Below are positions 46,253-56,441 of a stretch of 62,625 nt of DNA, piece by piece. Origin of the DNA: Halomonas rhizosphaerae (GTDB taxonomy: Bacteria > Pseudomonadota > Gammaproteobacteria > Pseudomonadales > Halomonadaceae). Every line of letters starts with the position of its first letter. Position 1 is the first letter of the stretch. Under the pieces are notes generated by a model. It did no database searches. It had not been told where the DNA came from and saw only the letters and a list, made by a program, of their open reading frames with translations. Made by a program: the position numbers and the translations under genes. The stretch is taken from positions 1 through 62,625 of the forward strand of contig NZ_JASCQP010000009.1 in NCBI RefSeq assembly GCF_030010555.1, written 5' to 3'.

Positions 46253-46812
46253 AGGCGCTCCTCGACATGGGGGTCGTCGTCATGGGCGGGGGGATCCATG
46301 CGCCCGGTGAGGACCAGGTAGTGGCGGCTCGCCTCCACCAGGCCCTGCAGGAGCATCAGGCCGGCGAAGAGCGGGATCAGCGTCTTGAGCAGGAAGACGC
46401 CGGGGATGCCGCCGGTATCGGGCGAGCCCTCGAGGATGCGCCACGACTTGCCCACATAGCCCGTGCTCGACAGGATCACGAAGACCATCACCGGCAGCAG
46501 CAGGAAGAGGGTGCCGCAGAGGTCGACCAGGGCCTTGCGCTTCGGCGTCATGGCGCGATAGAAGATATCCACACGCACATGGCCGTCATGCTTGAGGGTC
46601 CAGGCTGCGGCCAGCATGAACACCACGGCGTGCATGTACATCACCGACTCCTGCATGGGGATGCTGTTGAAGCTGAAGGCGTAGCGCAGCACCACGATCA
46701 GGAACTGGATGAGCATCATCGGCAGGACAAGCCAGGAGAGGCTCCTGCCGAGCCATTCCGAGGCACGGTCGAGCCAGGCAATGACACCTGGCAGCTCGCG
46801 GGATTGGGCCAT
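46249..46812 (-). CDS. TRAP transporter small permease subunit (DctQ)
   Basis: The 187-residue protein has four transmembrane helices: about residues 21-45, 62-80, 100-122 and 145-165. The DctQ-like motif MHAVVFMLAAAWTLKHDGHVRVDIFY lies in the middle. It is the first gene of the operon and is translationally coupled to dctM. An N-terminal cytosolic extension of about 20 residues is ordinary for the family. Confidence 0.91.
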   Translation of the reverse strand: MAQSRELPGVIAWLDRASEWLGRSLSWLVLPMMLIQFLIVVLRYAFSFNSIPMQESVMYMHAVVFMLAAAWTLKHDGHVRVDIFYRAMTPKRKALVDLCGTLFLLLPVMVFVILSSTGYVGKSWRILEGSPDTGGIPGVFLLKTLIPLFAGLMLLQGLVEASRHYLVLTGRMDPPAHDDDPHVEERL

Positions 46813-46929
46813 GGGTGTGGGTCTCGCTGTTCGGTCTTCGCGTCTGGTGGGGCTTCATGGTCGCACACCGGCGCTCCGGCAGCAGCCTCGCGAGCCAACG
46901 TTGACTTTACGGTGCCCGCGCGGCGGCCA

Positions 46930-47766
46930 TCAGCGCCGCCGCCGTCGGGCCTCGCCCCGGGTGGCGGTCAGGCAGGCTTCCAGGCAGGCCTCCGGTAGCC
47001 GCACGTCCACGGCGATGGGCAGGTGATCCGAGAAGAGGTGGTCGAGCACCCGCACCTCGTCGGCCTGGAGGGACTCCGACAGCAGGATGTGGTCCAGGGC
47101 CCGGCGGGGCTGCCAGGAAGGGTAGCTGAGTGGCGGGCGCACCGGGTGCAGCGGCAGCGAGGCACAGAAGCGCCGATGGCCGTGGAGCTGATCGGGGGTG
47201 CAGTTGAGGTCCCCCATCACCACCACATGGCGCAGCGGCTGGATGATCTCGCTGAGGTAGTCGAGCTGGCGCACCCGGCCCCGGTGGCTCAGCGCCAGGT
47301 GGGCGACGAACAGGTGCAGGGCATCGGGGCCCTCGCCGTAGCGGGCATGGATGGCGCCGCGGCCGGGCAGGGTGCCGGGCAGGCGGTACTCCTCGATGCG
47401 GGTCGGGGCCAGTCGCGACAGCAGCCCGTTGCTGTGCTGGGCGATGCGGCCCAGGTTGCGGTTGAGCTGCTGGAAGTGGTGGGGAAAGCCGGCATGGCTG
47501 GCCAGGTATTCCACCTGGTTGACCTGGCTCGAGCGGAAGCTCCCGCCGTCGGCCTCCTGGAGGCCGACGATGTCGAAGCGGCCGAGCACCTCGCCGATCA
47601 TGTCCAGACGCCGCAGCCGGTTGGGGTGCGGCAGCAGGTGCTGCCAGCTGCGGGTCAGATAATGGTGGTAGGCCGAGGTCTGGATGCCCACCTGCAGGTT
47701 GAAGGTGAGCAGCTTGAGGTGGCCGCCCTCGAGCAGCGGCGTCCTTGCCTCGGCCAGATGGGACAT
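46930..47766 (-). CDS. Endonuclease/exonuclease/phosphatase family protein
   Basis: The 278-residue EEP-fold protein shows the expected metal and catalytic residues: LLTFNLQVG (Asn, about residues 20-28), VGLQEADGGSF (Glu, about 71), VVMGDLNCTPD (Asp and Asn, about 188-198) and the terminal FSDHLPIAVD (Asp-His, about 248-257). Substrates in this superfamily range from DNA to phospholipids and cannot be told here. It starts 2 nt before the dsbA stop is completed, so dsbA and this gene are probably cotranscribed. The cytochrome c4-DsbA-EEP order is conserved in pseudomonads. Confidence 0.87.
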   Translation of the reverse strand: MSHLAEARTPLLEGGHLKLLTFNLQVGIQTSAYHHYLTRSWQHLLPHPNRLRRLDMIGEVLGRFDIVGLQEADGGSFRSSQVNQVEYLASHAGFPHHFQQLNRNLGRIAQHSNGLLSRLAPTRIEEYRLPGTLPGRGAIHARYGEGPDALHLFVAHLALSHRGRVRQLDYLSEIIQPLRHVVVMGDLNCTPDQLHGHRRFCASLPLHPVRPPLSYPSWQPRRALDHILLSESLQADEVRVLDHLFSDHLPIAVDVRLPEACLEACLTATRGEARRRRR

Positions 47767-47767
47767 C

Positions 47768-48400
47768 TCAGTCTGCACGCTCCTCGCGGACCTGTTCGAC
47801 CAGGGCGCCGGCGACCTGCGGCATGTTGTCGAGGCTACCGGCCGAGCTCGGCGAGACCAGGTAGCGGCCGTCGACGATCAGCGCCGGCACGCCCATCAGC
47901 TGCATCTGGCGCATGCGGGCATGCGCCTGGTTCACCTTGCCCTTGACGCCGAAGGAACCCAGCGCCTCCTTGGCTTCCTCCTCGCTGACGCCATAGTCGC
48001 TGAAGAACTCGGCGATGGCATCGGGATCGGTCAGGCTGCGCCCCTCCTCGTGGATGGCATGGAAGAAGTCGTCATGGAGGTCGTCTAGGATCTCCAGCTC
48101 CTGAGCCGCATAGAAGGCGAAGGCATGGGTGTTCCAGTCGCCGCCCATGGTGGCCGGCATGCGGTGGAAGGCGACATCCTCGGGCTGCTCGGCCACCCAG
48201 GCATTGAGCGGGTCCTCCAGGTTGTAGCAGTGGGGACAGCCGTACCAGAAGGCCTCGGTCACCTCGATGCGCTCGTCCTCGACCTGGGTCTCCACCGGGT
48301 TGTCGAGCACCTCGTAGTGCTCACCCTCGACGAGGGACTGGGCGGTGGCCAGGCCCGGCAGGGCGAGGCCGGCGAAGACGAGCATCAGGGGCTTGAGCAT
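47768..48400 (-). CDS. dsbA: Thiol:disulfide interchange protein DsbA
   Basis: DsbA introduces disulphides into periplasmic proteins. The 210-residue precursor has a signal peptide (MLKPLMLVFAGLALPGLATA) and a thioredoxin fold with inserted helical domain. The active site is CPHC at residues 55-58, and the cis-proline is in MGVPALIVDGRYLVS (about 166-180). The mature chain is strongly acidic. DsbB was not seen in the window. The gene lies between cytochrome c4 and the EEP gene on one strand. Confidence 0.95.
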   Translation of the reverse strand: MLKPLMLVFAGLALPGLATAQSLVEGEHYEVLDNPVETQVEDERIEVTEAFWYGCPHCYNLEDPLNAWVAEQPEDVAFHRMPATMGGDWNTHAFAFYAAQELEILDDLHDDFFHAIHEEGRSLTDPDAIAEFFSDYGVSEEEAKEALGSFGVKGKVNQAHARMRQMQLMGVPALIVDGRYLVSPSSAGSLDNMPQVAGALVEQVREERAD

Positions 48401-48490
48401 GGGGTTCTCCTTGAATGAATCGTGATCCAGGTGCCGAGGTGTGGCACATCGCTGGGTTTGAGTCCCCCGCGAGGGTGGGGTTCCCCCTAG

Positions 48491-48525
48491 ACACCGAGAG
48501 CGGCCTTTGGCCGCCCTCGGGGTGT
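48491..48525 (-). terminator. Hairpin downstream of the cytochrome c4 gene
   Basis: ACACCGAGAGCGGCC folds imperfectly onto GGCCGCCCTCGGGGTGT around a TTT loop, 26 bp after the cytochrome stop. No U tract follows on the minus strand, so termination may be partial. Confidence 0.45.
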
Positions 48526-48550
48526 CAGCACACCGTGCGACGGGCCCGCC

Positions 48551-49171
48551 TCAGTGCAGGCCGAGCACATAGTTGGCCACGGCTTCCATGTCGCTGTCGC
48601 TCAGCTTGGAGGCGATGTCGCCCATCATGTTGGCCGGGTCGTTGTTGCGGGCACCGGAGGCGAAGTCCTGCAGGGTGCTCAGGGTATAGTCGGGATGCTG
48701 GCCGGAGAGCGCCGGGTAGACGGCACTGCCGATGCCCTCGCCGGTGGGCGTGTGGCAGGCGGCGCAGGCGGGGACGCCCTTGGACATGTCGCCGGCACGG
48801 TACAGCTCACGGCCGCGCTCGACCAGCGCCTCGTCGGCATCGGCCTGTCCCAGGGCCGGGTCCAGGTCGGCGAAGTAGACCGCCACGTCCCAGGCATCCT
48901 GGTCGGAGTAGTTGTCCACCTGGCCGGCCATCTGGGCGACCTCGCGGTCGCCATCGCGGATGTCCATGATCTGCTTCGCCAGGTAGGAGGCCTGCTGGCC
49001 GGCCAGGTTGGGGAAGGCGCCGGACGGGCTGATGCCCTCCTGGCCATGGCAGGCGGCACAGGCCTGCGCCTTCTCCTTGCCCGCCGCCGCATCGGCATCC
49101 GCTTGAAGGTCTGCATGGGCCACGCCGACGGCGCCCACGGTGATTGCCAGGCTTGCCAGTAGCTTTCTCAT
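48551..49171 (-). CDS. Cytochrome c4 (dihaem)
   Basis: The 206-residue periplasmic dihaem protein has a signal peptide ending AHA and two tandem monohaem domains. Haem motifs are CAACH at about residues 38-42 and CAACH near 138-142, with distal methionines expected in each domain (for example [15 protein letters not shown] near the C-terminus). Cytochrome c4 passes electrons from the bc1 complex to terminal oxidases. It is divergent from engB, a conserved pairing in gammaproteobacteria. Confidence 0.94.
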   Translation of the reverse strand: MRKLLASLAITVGAVGVAHADLQADADAAAGKEKAQACAACHGQEGISPSGAFPNLAGQQASYLAKQIMDIRDGDREVAQMAGQVDNYSDQDAWDVAVYFADLDPALGQADADEALVERGRELYRAGDMSKGVPACAACHTPTGEGIGSAVYPALSGQHPDYTLSTLQDFASGARNNDPANMMGDIASKLSDSDMEAVANYVLGLH

Positions 49172-49301
49172 CGCTGTTCCACTATCCCGTTACGTTGTTG
49201 GCCGGTACGTACCCCGGGTGCCGCCCGATCCTCGAGGCCGGGTGCCCTCTGGCCGGTCGTCGCCGACGCCCTGTGGTCGGTCGCTGACGGCCGGAGCACG
49301 G

Positions 49302-49310
49302 TGGTATACT
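49302..49310 (+). promoter_or_regulatory. Extended -10 promoter of engB
   Basis: TGG-TATACT (TGn extended -10) is followed by GGCGCGCCCC. No strong -35 is visible, consistent with an extended -10 promoter. The start would lie about 100 nt before engB. Confidence 0.5.
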
Positions 49311-49414
49311 GGCGCGCCCCGGGTCGCAGACAAAGACACTGCATTATAACGGAACACCCGAGCCGCGGGAATGCAAGCCGTGGTGCCCTTGATCAACGTC
49401 AGGATTTTCCCGCC

Positions 49415-50032
49415 ATGTCGCGACTCAACTACCAGGCCTCCCGTTTCCTTACCAGTGCCCCGACCCTGGCGAAGTGCCCACCCGACGACGGGGCCGAGGT
49501 GGCCTTCGCCGGCCGCTCCAATGCCGGCAAGTCCAGCGCCATCAATGCCCTGACGCGGCAGAAGGCTTTGGCCCGCACCTCCAAGACGCCGGGGCGTACC
49601 CAGCTGATCAATTTCTTCTTGCTGGGCGAGGACAGTGGCCACCGGCTGGTCGACCTGCCGGGCTACGGCTATGCCAAGGTGCCCGAGCAGGTCAAGCTGG
49701 AGTGGCAGCGCCACCTCTCCGACTACCTGCGGCGTCGCGGCTCGCTGCGCGGGCTGGTGCTGGTGATGGACGTGCGCCACCCGCTGACGGAGTTCGACCA
49801 GACCCTGCTCGGCTGGGCCGACGAGGCGGGCATGCCGGTGCACATCCTGCTGACCAAGGCCGACAAGCTCAAGAGCGGTGCGGCCAAGAGCGCCCTGCAG
49901 CAGGTACGCTCGCAACTGCGCGAGTGGGAGGACCTGGTGAGCATCCAGCTCTTCTCCGCCCTCAAGAAGCAGGGCATCGAGGAGGTGCACGAGCGCCTCG
50001 ACCAGTGGCTGCTCGCCCCCGAGCAGGGCTGA
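49415..50032 (+). CDS. engB: Ribosome biogenesis GTP-binding protein EngB/YihA/YsxC
   Basis: The 205-residue essential GTPase is needed for 50S subunit maturation. G1 is GRSNAGKSS at residues 33-41, G2 is TSKTPGRTQ (about 51-59), G3 is DLPGYGYAK (about 75-83) and G4 is TKADK (about 147-151). The ATG at 49415 starts the conserved N-terminus [16 protein letters not shown]. The longer frame reaching 49301 includes the promoter and is rejected. It is divergent from cytochrome c4. Confidence 0.96.
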   Translation: MSRLNYQASRFLTSAPTLAKCPPDDGAEVAFAGRSNAGKSSAINALTRQKALARTSKTPGRTQLINFFLLGEDSGHRLVDLPGYGYAKVPEQVKLEWQRHLSDYLRRRGSLRGLVLVMDVRHPLTEFDQTLLGWADEAGMPVHILLTKADKLKSGAAKSALQQVRSQLREWEDLVSIQLFSALKKQGIEEVHERLDQWLLAPEQG

Positions 50033-50056
50033 CCCCCAAGGGGTTCGAGCGCGGCC

Positions 50057-50800
50057 CTAGCCCGGACCTTCCAGGCGCTGGACCAGGGCCGGAAGTTCCC
50101 GCACGTGCTGCAGCCTGAACACCCCCGCGGGGAGGTCGCCGGCATGGGGCGTGTCGGCGGCGATCCAGGCCGCGTGCATGCCCAGGCGCAGGGCCGGCAG
50201 CACATCCTCCTGCCAGGAATCCCCCACATGCAGCGCCCGGGAAGGCGGGGTGGCGAGCCGCGCCAGGGCGGCGAGGAAGGGGCGGGCGTCCGGCTTGGGC
50301 GCCTGGATCTCGCCGGCAGCGATGGTCACCCGGAAGTGGCGGTGCAGCGCCAGGCGGTGCACCGCCAGGTTGCCGTTGGTGATGGCCCCCAGCCGGTAGC
50401 GGCCGCCGAGCTCGGCGAGCAGTGGCTCCACCTCGGGGTGGGGCGAGACCTCGAGGCGCAGGGCATGGAAGCGTGCCATGGTCGCCGCGGCCCACAGCCA
50501 GGCGGCACTGCGCGGCAGCCCGAAGGCCTCCAGCAGCTCGACGAGGGCGCGTTCGCGCAGCCAGCTGAAGTCACCCCGACGCAGCGGGTATCGCTCGGCG
50601 AGGCGGCGGCGGCTAGTCTGGTAGGCCGCCAGGGGGAAGCGCTCGGCGAAGCGGCCGAGATGCGCTTCGCTGCGGCGCGCCAGCCAGGCGTCCAGGGCCG
50701 CGTCGAGCCAGGCGTAGTGGCCGGTCTCGGTGCGCGCCATCACGCCGCGGTTGTCCCACAGGGTGTCGTCTAGGTCGAAGGTGATCGCCTGCAGGGTCAT
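50057..50800 (-). CDS. yigB: HAD-superfamily phosphatase, YigB-like
   Basis: The 247-residue HAD hydrolase has motif I FDLDDTLWDN (residues 8-17), motif II AITNGN (about 139-144), motif III Lys in QAPKPDARPF and motif IV HVGDSWQED (about 191-199), with a helical C1 cap. YigB of E. coli dephosphorylates FMN and the riboflavin intermediate ARPP. It overlaps xerC by 4 nt, and the dapF-DUF484-xerC-yigB order is the same as in E. coli. Confidence 0.88.
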   Translation of the reverse strand: MTLQAITFDLDDTLWDNRGVMARTETGHYAWLDAALDAWLARRSEAHLGRFAERFPLAAYQTSRRRLAERYPLRRGDFSWLRERALVELLEAFGLPRSAAWLWAAATMARFHALRLEVSPHPEVEPLLAELGGRYRLGAITNGNLAVHRLALHRHFRVTIAAGEIQAPKPDARPFLAALARLATPPSRALHVGDSWQEDVLPALRLGMHAAWIAADTPHAGDLPAGVFRLQHVRELPALVQRLEGPG

Positions 50801-51714
50801 GACGGCTCCCCGGCATCGTCGGCGCGGCGTCGTGCCCGGGGGTGGGCCGCGTCGTAGCTCGCCGCCAGGTGCTGCCAGTCGAGGCGGGTGTAGACCTGGG
50901 TGGTGGCGAGGTCCGCATGGCCCAGCAGCTCCTGCACGGCCCGCAGGTCCTGGCTCGACTCCAGCAGGTGGCTGGCGAAGGAGTGGCGCAGCCGATGCGG
51001 ATGGAGGTGCTCGGCCAGCCCCCGGGCCCTGGCCAGTTCGGCCAGCCGCTTCTGGATGGCGCGATGGCCCAGCCGGGCCCCGCGCACCCCGACGAACAGC
51101 GCCGGCGTGTCGCGATCGGCCAGCTGGCCGCGGACCGCCCGCCAGGCGTCCAGGGCCTGGCGCGCCCGGCGCCCCACCGGCACCTGGCGGGGCTTGCCGC
51201 CCTTGCCCAGCACCCGCACCCGCTGCGGCTGGAGGTCGCCGAGGTCCAGCGCCGCCAGCTCGGCCAGGCGCAGGCCGCTCGAATAGAAGAGCTCCAGCAT
51301 CGCCTGGTCGCGTCGGGCCAGGGGCGAGTCGTCGTGGGGCGTGTCGAGGAAGCGGGCCAGCTGGTCCACGTCCAGGGGCCGCGGCAGGTGCCGGGGCTGG
51401 CGGGGCGTCCGCACCAGGGGCACCGGGTTGTGGCGGAGCCGGCCGGCCGCCACCAGGTAGCGGGCGAAGCCCGAGATGGCCGCCCGCCGCCGGGCCAGGC
51501 TGCGCGGCGCCTGGCCCCGCATGCGCTCGCTGCCCAGGAAGCGGCGCAGCAGGGCGGCATCCAGCGCTGACCAGTCGTCGATGGCCTCGGCCTCGAGGAA
51601 GGCCGCCAGGGCCGCCAGGTCACGCCGGTAGGCGCCCACCGTGGCCGGACTGGCGGTGCGGGCCAGCCCGGCCAGGAAGGCCTCGACCTCGGAGTCCAGC
51701 GCGTGTCCGGTCAC
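50797..51714 (-). CDS. xerC: Tyrosine recombinase XerC
   Basis: XerC with XerD resolves chromosome dimers at dif. The 305-residue protein has an N-terminal SAM-like DNA-binding domain (about 1-95) and a catalytic domain. The catalytic set is visible: Arg in SSGLRLAELAALDL (about 158), HPHRLRHSFASHLLE (His/Arg, about 249-263), LGHADLATTQVYTRLD (His and nucleophile Tyr, about 272-287). The start is the GTG at 51714, overlapping the stop of the DUF484 gene as GTGA; a longer frame extends upstream but is not supported. Confidence 0.95.
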   Translation of the reverse strand: MTGHALDSEVEAFLAGLARTASPATVGAYRRDLAALAAFLEAEAIDDWSALDAALLRRFLGSERMRGQAPRSLARRRAAISGFARYLVAAGRLRHNPVPLVRTPRQPRHLPRPLDVDQLARFLDTPHDDSPLARRDQAMLELFYSSGLRLAELAALDLGDLQPQRVRVLGKGGKPRQVPVGRRARQALDAWRAVRGQLADRDTPALFVGVRGARLGHRAIQKRLAELARARGLAEHLHPHRLRHSFASHLLESSQDLRAVQELLGHADLATTQVYTRLDWQHLAASYDAAHPRARRRADDAGEPS

Positions 51715-52427
51715 GGGGCGGCCGGGGCCAGGCGTACCAGCAGCCGCGCCACCACCTCGCCCACGTACTCGGTGAACAGGGTATCCATGCTGGCGCGGAA
51801 GTGGTCCGGGTCGGGACTCGCCAGCACCAGGTAGCCCAGCGGCTCGCCCAGGGTCAGCCGCGACAGGGCGCAGGAGCCGGCCTTGTCGGGCGCCGGCACA
51901 TGGGGCAGCAGGCGCTTCCAGTCGGTCGGCGTCAGACGGGTGCAGCGGCTGGTGCGGCCGTCGAGCAGCGCGGCCAGGCGCTGGCCGGCATGGTCGTCGA
52001 GGACCTGGCGCGGGGCCTGGGGGGGACGGGGCTCGGCATCGGTCAGGCTGGCCGGGCACCACAGGGCCACCGCCGGAGTATGGAAGCGCTCGGCGAGCTG
52101 GGTGGCGAGCGCCTGGCCCAGGGCGTCGTTGTCCTCGGCCTCGAGCAGCGCCAGCACCAACTCGCGGGTGCGGCGATACTGGCCCTCGTTATGGCGGGCC
52201 GACTCCAGCAATTGCTCCAGGCGCCATTCGGCCTGCTCGGCGCGGGAGCGCAGGTCGTGGACCAGCCGCTCGAGCAGCGAGGTGGCGCCGCGGGCCTCGG
52301 GGTGCGGCACCTTGAGCTGCTGCAGCAGCCCCTCGCGACCGACGAAGAAGTCCGGGTGACAGGCCAGCCACTGGGCCACCCGATCGGGGTCGAGGGTCTT
52401 GCGCGGGTCGGGGGCGGCTCGGGTCAT
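51711..52427 (-). CDS. DUF484 family protein
   Basis: The 238-residue soluble protein has an N-terminal helical segment (VAQWLACHPDFFVGREGLLQQLKVPHPE, about residues 15-42), a coiled coil (about 50-95) and a GAF-like domain (about 95-235). The family always lies between dapF and xerC in gammaproteobacteria and has no known function. The ATG at 52427 is chosen; the longer frame overlaps dapF. It is translationally coupled to xerC. Confidence 0.88.
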   Translation of the reverse strand: MTRAAPDPRKTLDPDRVAQWLACHPDFFVGREGLLQQLKVPHPEARGATSLLERLVHDLRSRAEQAEWRLEQLLESARHNEGQYRRTRELVLALLEAEDNDALGQALATQLAERFHTPAVALWCPASLTDAEPRPPQAPRQVLDDHAGQRLAALLDGRTSRCTRLTPTDWKRLLPHVPAPDKAGSCALSRLTLGEPLGYLVLASPDPDHFRASMDTLFTEYVGEVVARLLVRLAPAAP

Positions 52428-52456
52428 GGGAGCTTCTCCTCTGGTGGCAGGGCGAC

Positions 52457-53290
52457 TCAGTTCAGGACGACGCGGCCGTCGAAGACGCGCTCGGCGGGAC
52501 CGGTCATGATCAGGGAGGCGTCGTCGCCGGCCCACTCGATGCAAAGGTCGCCGCCGCGCAGGTGCACGGTGACCGGGCTCTCCAGCAGCCCCTGGCGGAT
52601 ACCGCTGGCCACCGCGGCGCAGGCGCCGGTGCCGCAGGCCAGGGTCTCGCCACTCCCGCGTTCATACACGCGAAGGCGAATCTCGTGGGGCGTCACCACC
52701 TGCATGAAGCCTACATTGACCCGCCGCGGAAAGCGCGGATGGGCCTCGAGCGCCGGCCCCAGGCGCTCGACGGGGGCCGTGTCGACGTCGTCGACGCGCA
52801 GCACCGCATGGGGGTTGCCCATCGAGACCACGCCCACCTCGAGGCACTCGCCGTCCACCTCCAGCGGCTGGAGCGGGCGGTCCTCGGCGGCCTCGAAGGG
52901 CAGCGCCTCGGGGGCGAAGCGCGGCGCCCCCATGTCGACGCGCACCCGGCCGTCGTCCTCGACCACCAGGGTCAGCGGGCCGCCGGCGGTCTCGACATGG
53001 ATCTCGTGCTTGTGGGTCAGGCGCTGGTCGCGCACGAAGCGGGCGAAGCAGCGAGCGCCGTTGCCGCAGTTCTCCACCTCGCTGCCGTCCGCATTGTAGA
53101 TCCGATAGCGGAAATCCATCTCCGGGTCCCGCGGCGGCTCCACGACCAGCAGCTGGTCGAAGCCGATGCCGAAGCGGCGGTCGGCCAGCTGGCGGATCTG
53201 GTCGTCGGTCAGGCGTGCCCGCTGGGTGACCAGGTCGACCACCATGAAGTCGTTGCCCAGCCCCTGCATCTTGGTGAAATGCAGCAGCAT
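52457..53290 (-). CDS. dapF: Diaminopimelate epimerase
   Basis: DapF converts LL- to meso-diaminopimelate for lysine and peptidoglycan. The 277-residue protein has both catalytic cysteines: C75 in [13 protein letters not shown] and the second in [10 protein letters not shown] near residue 219. The start [19 protein letters not shown] is conserved. Its ATG overlaps the lysA TGA by one base (TGATG), so lysA and dapF are coupled. Confidence 0.97.
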   Translation of the reverse strand: MLLHFTKMQGLGNDFMVVDLVTQRARLTDDQIRQLADRRFGIGFDQLLVVEPPRDPEMDFRYRIYNADGSEVENCGNGARCFARFVRDQRLTHKHEIHVETAGGPLTLVVEDDGRVRVDMGAPRFAPEALPFEAAEDRPLQPLEVDGECLEVGVVSMGNPHAVLRVDDVDTAPVERLGPALEAHPRFPRRVNVGFMQVVTPHEIRLRVYERGSGETLACGTGACAAVASGIRQGLLESPVTVHLRGGDLCIEWAGDDASLIMTGPAERVFDGRVVLN

Positions 53291-54570
53291 CAGCGCGCCT
53301 CCCGCTCGTCGTCGGGCAGCAGCGACTCGCCGGCCCAAAGGTCCTCCAGCCGTTCGCGGCGGCGCACCAGGTGGGCGTGGTCGCCGTCGACCATCACCTC
53401 GGCGGGGCGCGGGCGGCTGTTGTAGTTCGAGGCCATCGCGAAGCCGTAGGCGCCGGCGGAGCGCACCGCCAGCAGGTCGCCGGCGGCGATGGCGAGCACA
53501 CGCTCCTTGCCCAGGAAGTCGCCGGTCTCGCAGACCGGGCCGACCACGTCATAGGTGGCGGTGTCGCGCGGCTTGCGGGTATCCACCGCCAGGATCGCCT
53601 GCCACGCCTGGTAGAGGGCGGGGCGGATCAGGTCGTTCATGCCGGCGTCGACGATGGCGAAGTTGCGGGTCTCGCCGGGCTTGAGGTACTCGACCCGGGT
53701 CAGCAGCACGCCGGCATTGGCGGCGATGGAGCGGCCCGGCTCGAAGAGCAGGGTCAGGCGCTCGCTGCCCGGCCATTTCGACAGCCGCTCGAGCAGGGCG
53801 GTGGCGTAGTCGAAGGGTGCCGGCGGGCGCTCGTCCCGGTAGGGCACGCCGAGGCCGCCGCCCAGGTCCAGGTGCTCCACCTCGATGCCGCGCTCGCGCA
53901 GGCGCTCGAGCAGCAGCAGCAGGCGGTCCAGGGCGTCGAGGAAGGGCGAGAGCTCGGTGAGCTGGGAGCCGATATGGCAGTCCAGGCCGATGACGCGCAC
54001 ATTGGGAAGCGCGGCGGCCAGCTCGTAGACGGCCAGCGCCTCGTCCACCGGGATGCCGAACTTGTTGTCCTTGAGCCCGGTGGAGATGTAGGGATGGGTG
54101 CCGGCGTCCACGTCCGGGTTGACCCGCAGCGACACCGGGGCCACCTTGCCGAGCCGCCCGGCCACGGCGTCGAGGCGCTCGAGCTCCGGCCGCGACTCGA
54201 CGTTGAAGCACTTGATGCCCACCTCCAGGGCGCGGGCCATCTCGGCCTCCTGCTTGGCGACGCCGGAGAAGACCACCCTGGCGGGGTCGCCGCCGGCGGC
54301 CAGCACCCGCTCCAGTTCGCCCACGGAGACGATGTCGAAGCCGGCGCCGAGTCTTGCCAGCAACCCGAGCACCGCCAGGTTGCTGTTGGCCTTCACCGCA
54401 TAGCAGATCAGGTGCGGGTGGCCGCCCAGCGCCTCGGTGTAGGCGCGGAAGTGGCGTGCCAGCGTCGCCCGGGAGTAGACGTAGCAGGGGGTGCCGACCT
54501 CGTCGGCGATGCGGGTGAGCGGCACGTCCTCGCCGTAGAGGACGCCGTCGCGGTATTCGAAATGGTCCAT
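53290..54570 (-). CDS. lysA: Diaminopimelate decarboxylase
   Basis: LysA decarboxylates meso-diaminopimelate to lysine. The 426-residue fold-type III PLP protein has K60 in CYAVKANSN, the glycine loop region [11 protein letters not shown] (about 228-238) and the cross-dimer Cys in [12 protein letters not shown] (about 348-359). It has the usual length and clearly differs from the other PLP fold III enzyme at 2374. It follows lptM by 2 bp and precedes dapF. Confidence 0.96.
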   Translation of the reverse strand: MDHFEYRDGVLYGEDVPLTRIADEVGTPCYVYSRATLARHFRAYTEALGGHPHLICYAVKANSNLAVLGLLARLGAGFDIVSVGELERVLAAGGDPARVVFSGVAKQEAEMARALEVGIKCFNVESRPELERLDAVAGRLGKVAPVSLRVNPDVDAGTHPYISTGLKDNKFGIPVDEALAVYELAAALPNVRVIGLDCHIGSQLTELSPFLDALDRLLLLLERLRERGIEVEHLDLGGGLGVPYRDERPPAPFDYATALLERLSKWPGSERLTLLFEPGRSIAANAGVLLTRVEYLKPGETRNFAIVDAGMNDLIRPALYQAWQAILAVDTRKPRDTATYDVVGPVCETGDFLGKERVLAIAAGDLLAVRSAGAYGFAMASNYNSRPRPAEVMVDGDHAHLVRRRERLEDLWAGESLLPDDEREAR

Positions 54571-54572
54571 GC

Positions 54573-54761
54573 CTAGCTCTCGTCGTCTCGGGCGGTGTCG
54601 TCGTCCTGCCGGGCCGCGTCCTCGTCCGACGCCTCCTGCTGGCCCGCAGGGTCATAGCGCTCGGCGGCCGCCTCGTCGTCGGGCAGGTAGAGCGGTCCCT
54701 TCTGGCCGCATCCGGCCAGGGTTAGGCCCAAGGCCACTGCCAGGGGGGCGAGGCGGCGCAT
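54573..54761 (-). CDS. lptM: LptM-family (YifL-like) small lipoprotein
   Basis: The 62-residue lipoprotein has lipobox TLAG-C at residues 14-18 followed by GQKGPLYLP, the hallmark of LptM, which assists disulphide maturation of the LptD/LptE lipopolysaccharide translocon. The rest is an acidic, disordered tail. The ATG overlaps the argH stop codon by one base, giving argH-lptM-lysA-dapF in one run; lptM-lysA-dapF is conserved in gammaproteobacteria. Confidence 0.9.
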   Translation of the reverse strand: MRRLAPLAVALGLTLAGCGQKGPLYLPDDEAAAERYDPAGQQEASDEDAARQDDDTARDDES

Positions 54762-56179
54762 CAGGCCTGGCCCGCCAGGGTCGCCAGGGCGTCACGGGCC
54801 CGCTGGGCCGCGGCGCGCACCTGGTCCGGGGCGGTGCCGCCGATATGGTTGCGGGCGGCCACCGAGCCCTCCAGGGTCAGCACCTCGAAGACGTCTGCCT
54901 CGATGGTGCCGGAGAACTGCTTGAGCTCCTCGAGGCGCATCTCGGAGAGGTCCTTCTGTTCCTTGAGGCCGAAGGCCACGGACTGGCCGACGATCTCGTG
55001 GGCATCGCGGAAGGCCACGCCCTTGCGCACCAGGTAGTCGGCGAGGTCGGTGGCGGTGGAGAAGCCACGGCGGGCGGCCTCGGCCATGCTGGCCTTCCTG
55101 GGCTCGATGGCCGGCACCATGTCGGCGAAGGCGCGCAGGCAGCCCTTGACGGTATCCAGGCTGTCGAACAGCGGCTCCTTGTCTTCCTGATTATCCTTGT
55201 TATAGGCCAGGGGCTGGGACTTCATCAGGGTCAGCAGGCCCACCAGGTGGCCGTAGACCCGGCCGGTCTTGCCGCGGACCAGCTCCGGCACGTCCGGGTT
55301 CTTCTTCTGCGGCATGATCGAGGAGCCGGTGCAGAAGCGGTCGGGCAGGTCGATGAAGTCGAACTGGGCGCTGGTCCACAGCACCAGCTCCTCGCTCATG
55401 CGCGACAGGTGCATCAGCAGGATGCTGGCGAAGCTGGTGAACTCGATGGCGAAGTCGCGATCGCTCACCGCATCGAGGCTGTTCTCGGCGGGGCGCTCGA
55501 AGCCCAGCAGCTCGGCGGTGACATGGCGGTCGATGGGGTAGGTGGTGCCGGCCAGCGCCGCCGCACCCAGCGGCATCACGTTGACGCGCTTGCGGCAGTC
55601 GAGCAGACGCTCGTGGTCGCGGGCCAGCATTTCCTGCCAGGCCAGCAGGTGGTGGCCGAAGGTGACCGGCTGGGCGGTCTGCAGGTGGGTGAAGCCGGGC
55701 ATGATGGTGTCGGCCTCGCGGTCGGCCAGCGTGATCAGCCCCTCGCGCAGGCGGGCCAGCTCGGCGCCGACCACGTCGATCTCGTCGCGCAGGTAGAGGC
55801 GGATGTCGGTGGCCACCTGATCGTTGCGCGAGCGGCCGGTGTGCAGCTTCTTGCCGGTGATGCCGATCTTGTCGGTGAGCCGTGCCTCGATGTTCATATG
55901 CACGTCTTCCAGGGCGACCGACCAGGCGAACTCGCCGCGTTCGATCTCGCCGCGAATCTCGCCGAGGCCCTCGATGATGGCATCGCGCTCCTCGTCGGTC
56001 AGCACCCCGACCCGGGCCAGCATGGTGGCATGGGCGACCGAGCCCTGGATGTCGTGGAGGGCGAGGCGCTGGTCGAAGTCGACCGAGGCGGTGAAGCGTT
56101 CGACGAAGGCATCGGTGGGCTCGCTGAAGCGGCCGCCCCAGGACTGGTTGGTGCCGGGGTTCGGTGAACTAGGGCTCAT
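54761..56179 (-). CDS. argH: Argininosuccinate lyase
   Basis: ArgH splits argininosuccinate to arginine and fumarate. The product has about 472 residues (E. coli 457). The superfamily signature [16 protein letters not shown] is at about residues 289-304, with the catalytic Ser on this loop, and the catalytic His region [20 protein letters not shown] is at about 117-136. The start is uncertain: ATG at 56179 gives [21 protein letters not shown] at 56191 would add four residues. It is divergent from hemC. Confidence 0.96.
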   Translation of the reverse strand: MSPSSPNPGTNQSWGGRFSEPTDAFVERFTASVDFDQRLALHDIQGSVAHATMLARVGVLTDEERDAIIEGLGEIRGEIERGEFAWSVALEDVHMNIEARLTDKIGITGKKLHTGRSRNDQVATDIRLYLRDEIDVVGAELARLREGLITLADREADTIMPGFTHLQTAQPVTFGHHLLAWQEMLARDHERLLDCRKRVNVMPLGAAALAGTTYPIDRHVTAELLGFERPAENSLDAVSDRDFAIEFTSFASILLMHLSRMSEELVLWTSAQFDFIDLPDRFCTGSSIMPQKKNPDVPELVRGKTGRVYGHLVGLLTLMKSQPLAYNKDNQEDKEPLFDSLDTVKGCLRAFADMVPAIEPRKASMAEAARRGFSTATDLADYLVRKGVAFRDAHEIVGQSVAFGLKEQKDLSEMRLEELKQFSGTIEADVFEVLTLEGSVAARNHIGGTAPDQVRAAAQRARDALATLAGQA

Positions 56180-56360
56180 CGGGCTGGGCATCCTGCTAGA
56201 CGATTGCGGTGGGTGACGGCCGGCGGGCCGGCCGCAGCGCCGCCGGGGCGGTGCTGCCTTGACATGGCGGAAAGTGTACCAGAGTCCGTGCGGCTGGCGA
56301 GGGGCGGCAGCGGGAGGCCTGCGTGACACGACGCGATTTTTCCTGCCTTGCGCGGTGCTT

Positions 56361-56366
56361 TATGAT
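56361..56366 (+). promoter_or_regulatory. Probable -10 box of hemCDXY
   Basis: TATGAT is preceded at 17 nt by the weak -35 TTTTCC, with the start expected near 56373 and about 70 nt of leader before the hemC GTG. Confidence 0.45.
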
Positions 56367-56441
56367 GAGGGATATCCATGTCATCACCGGGCGGCGGCAC
56401 AACGCGCGCCAACGGTAGGCAACCCGGTACGGGAGAACCAC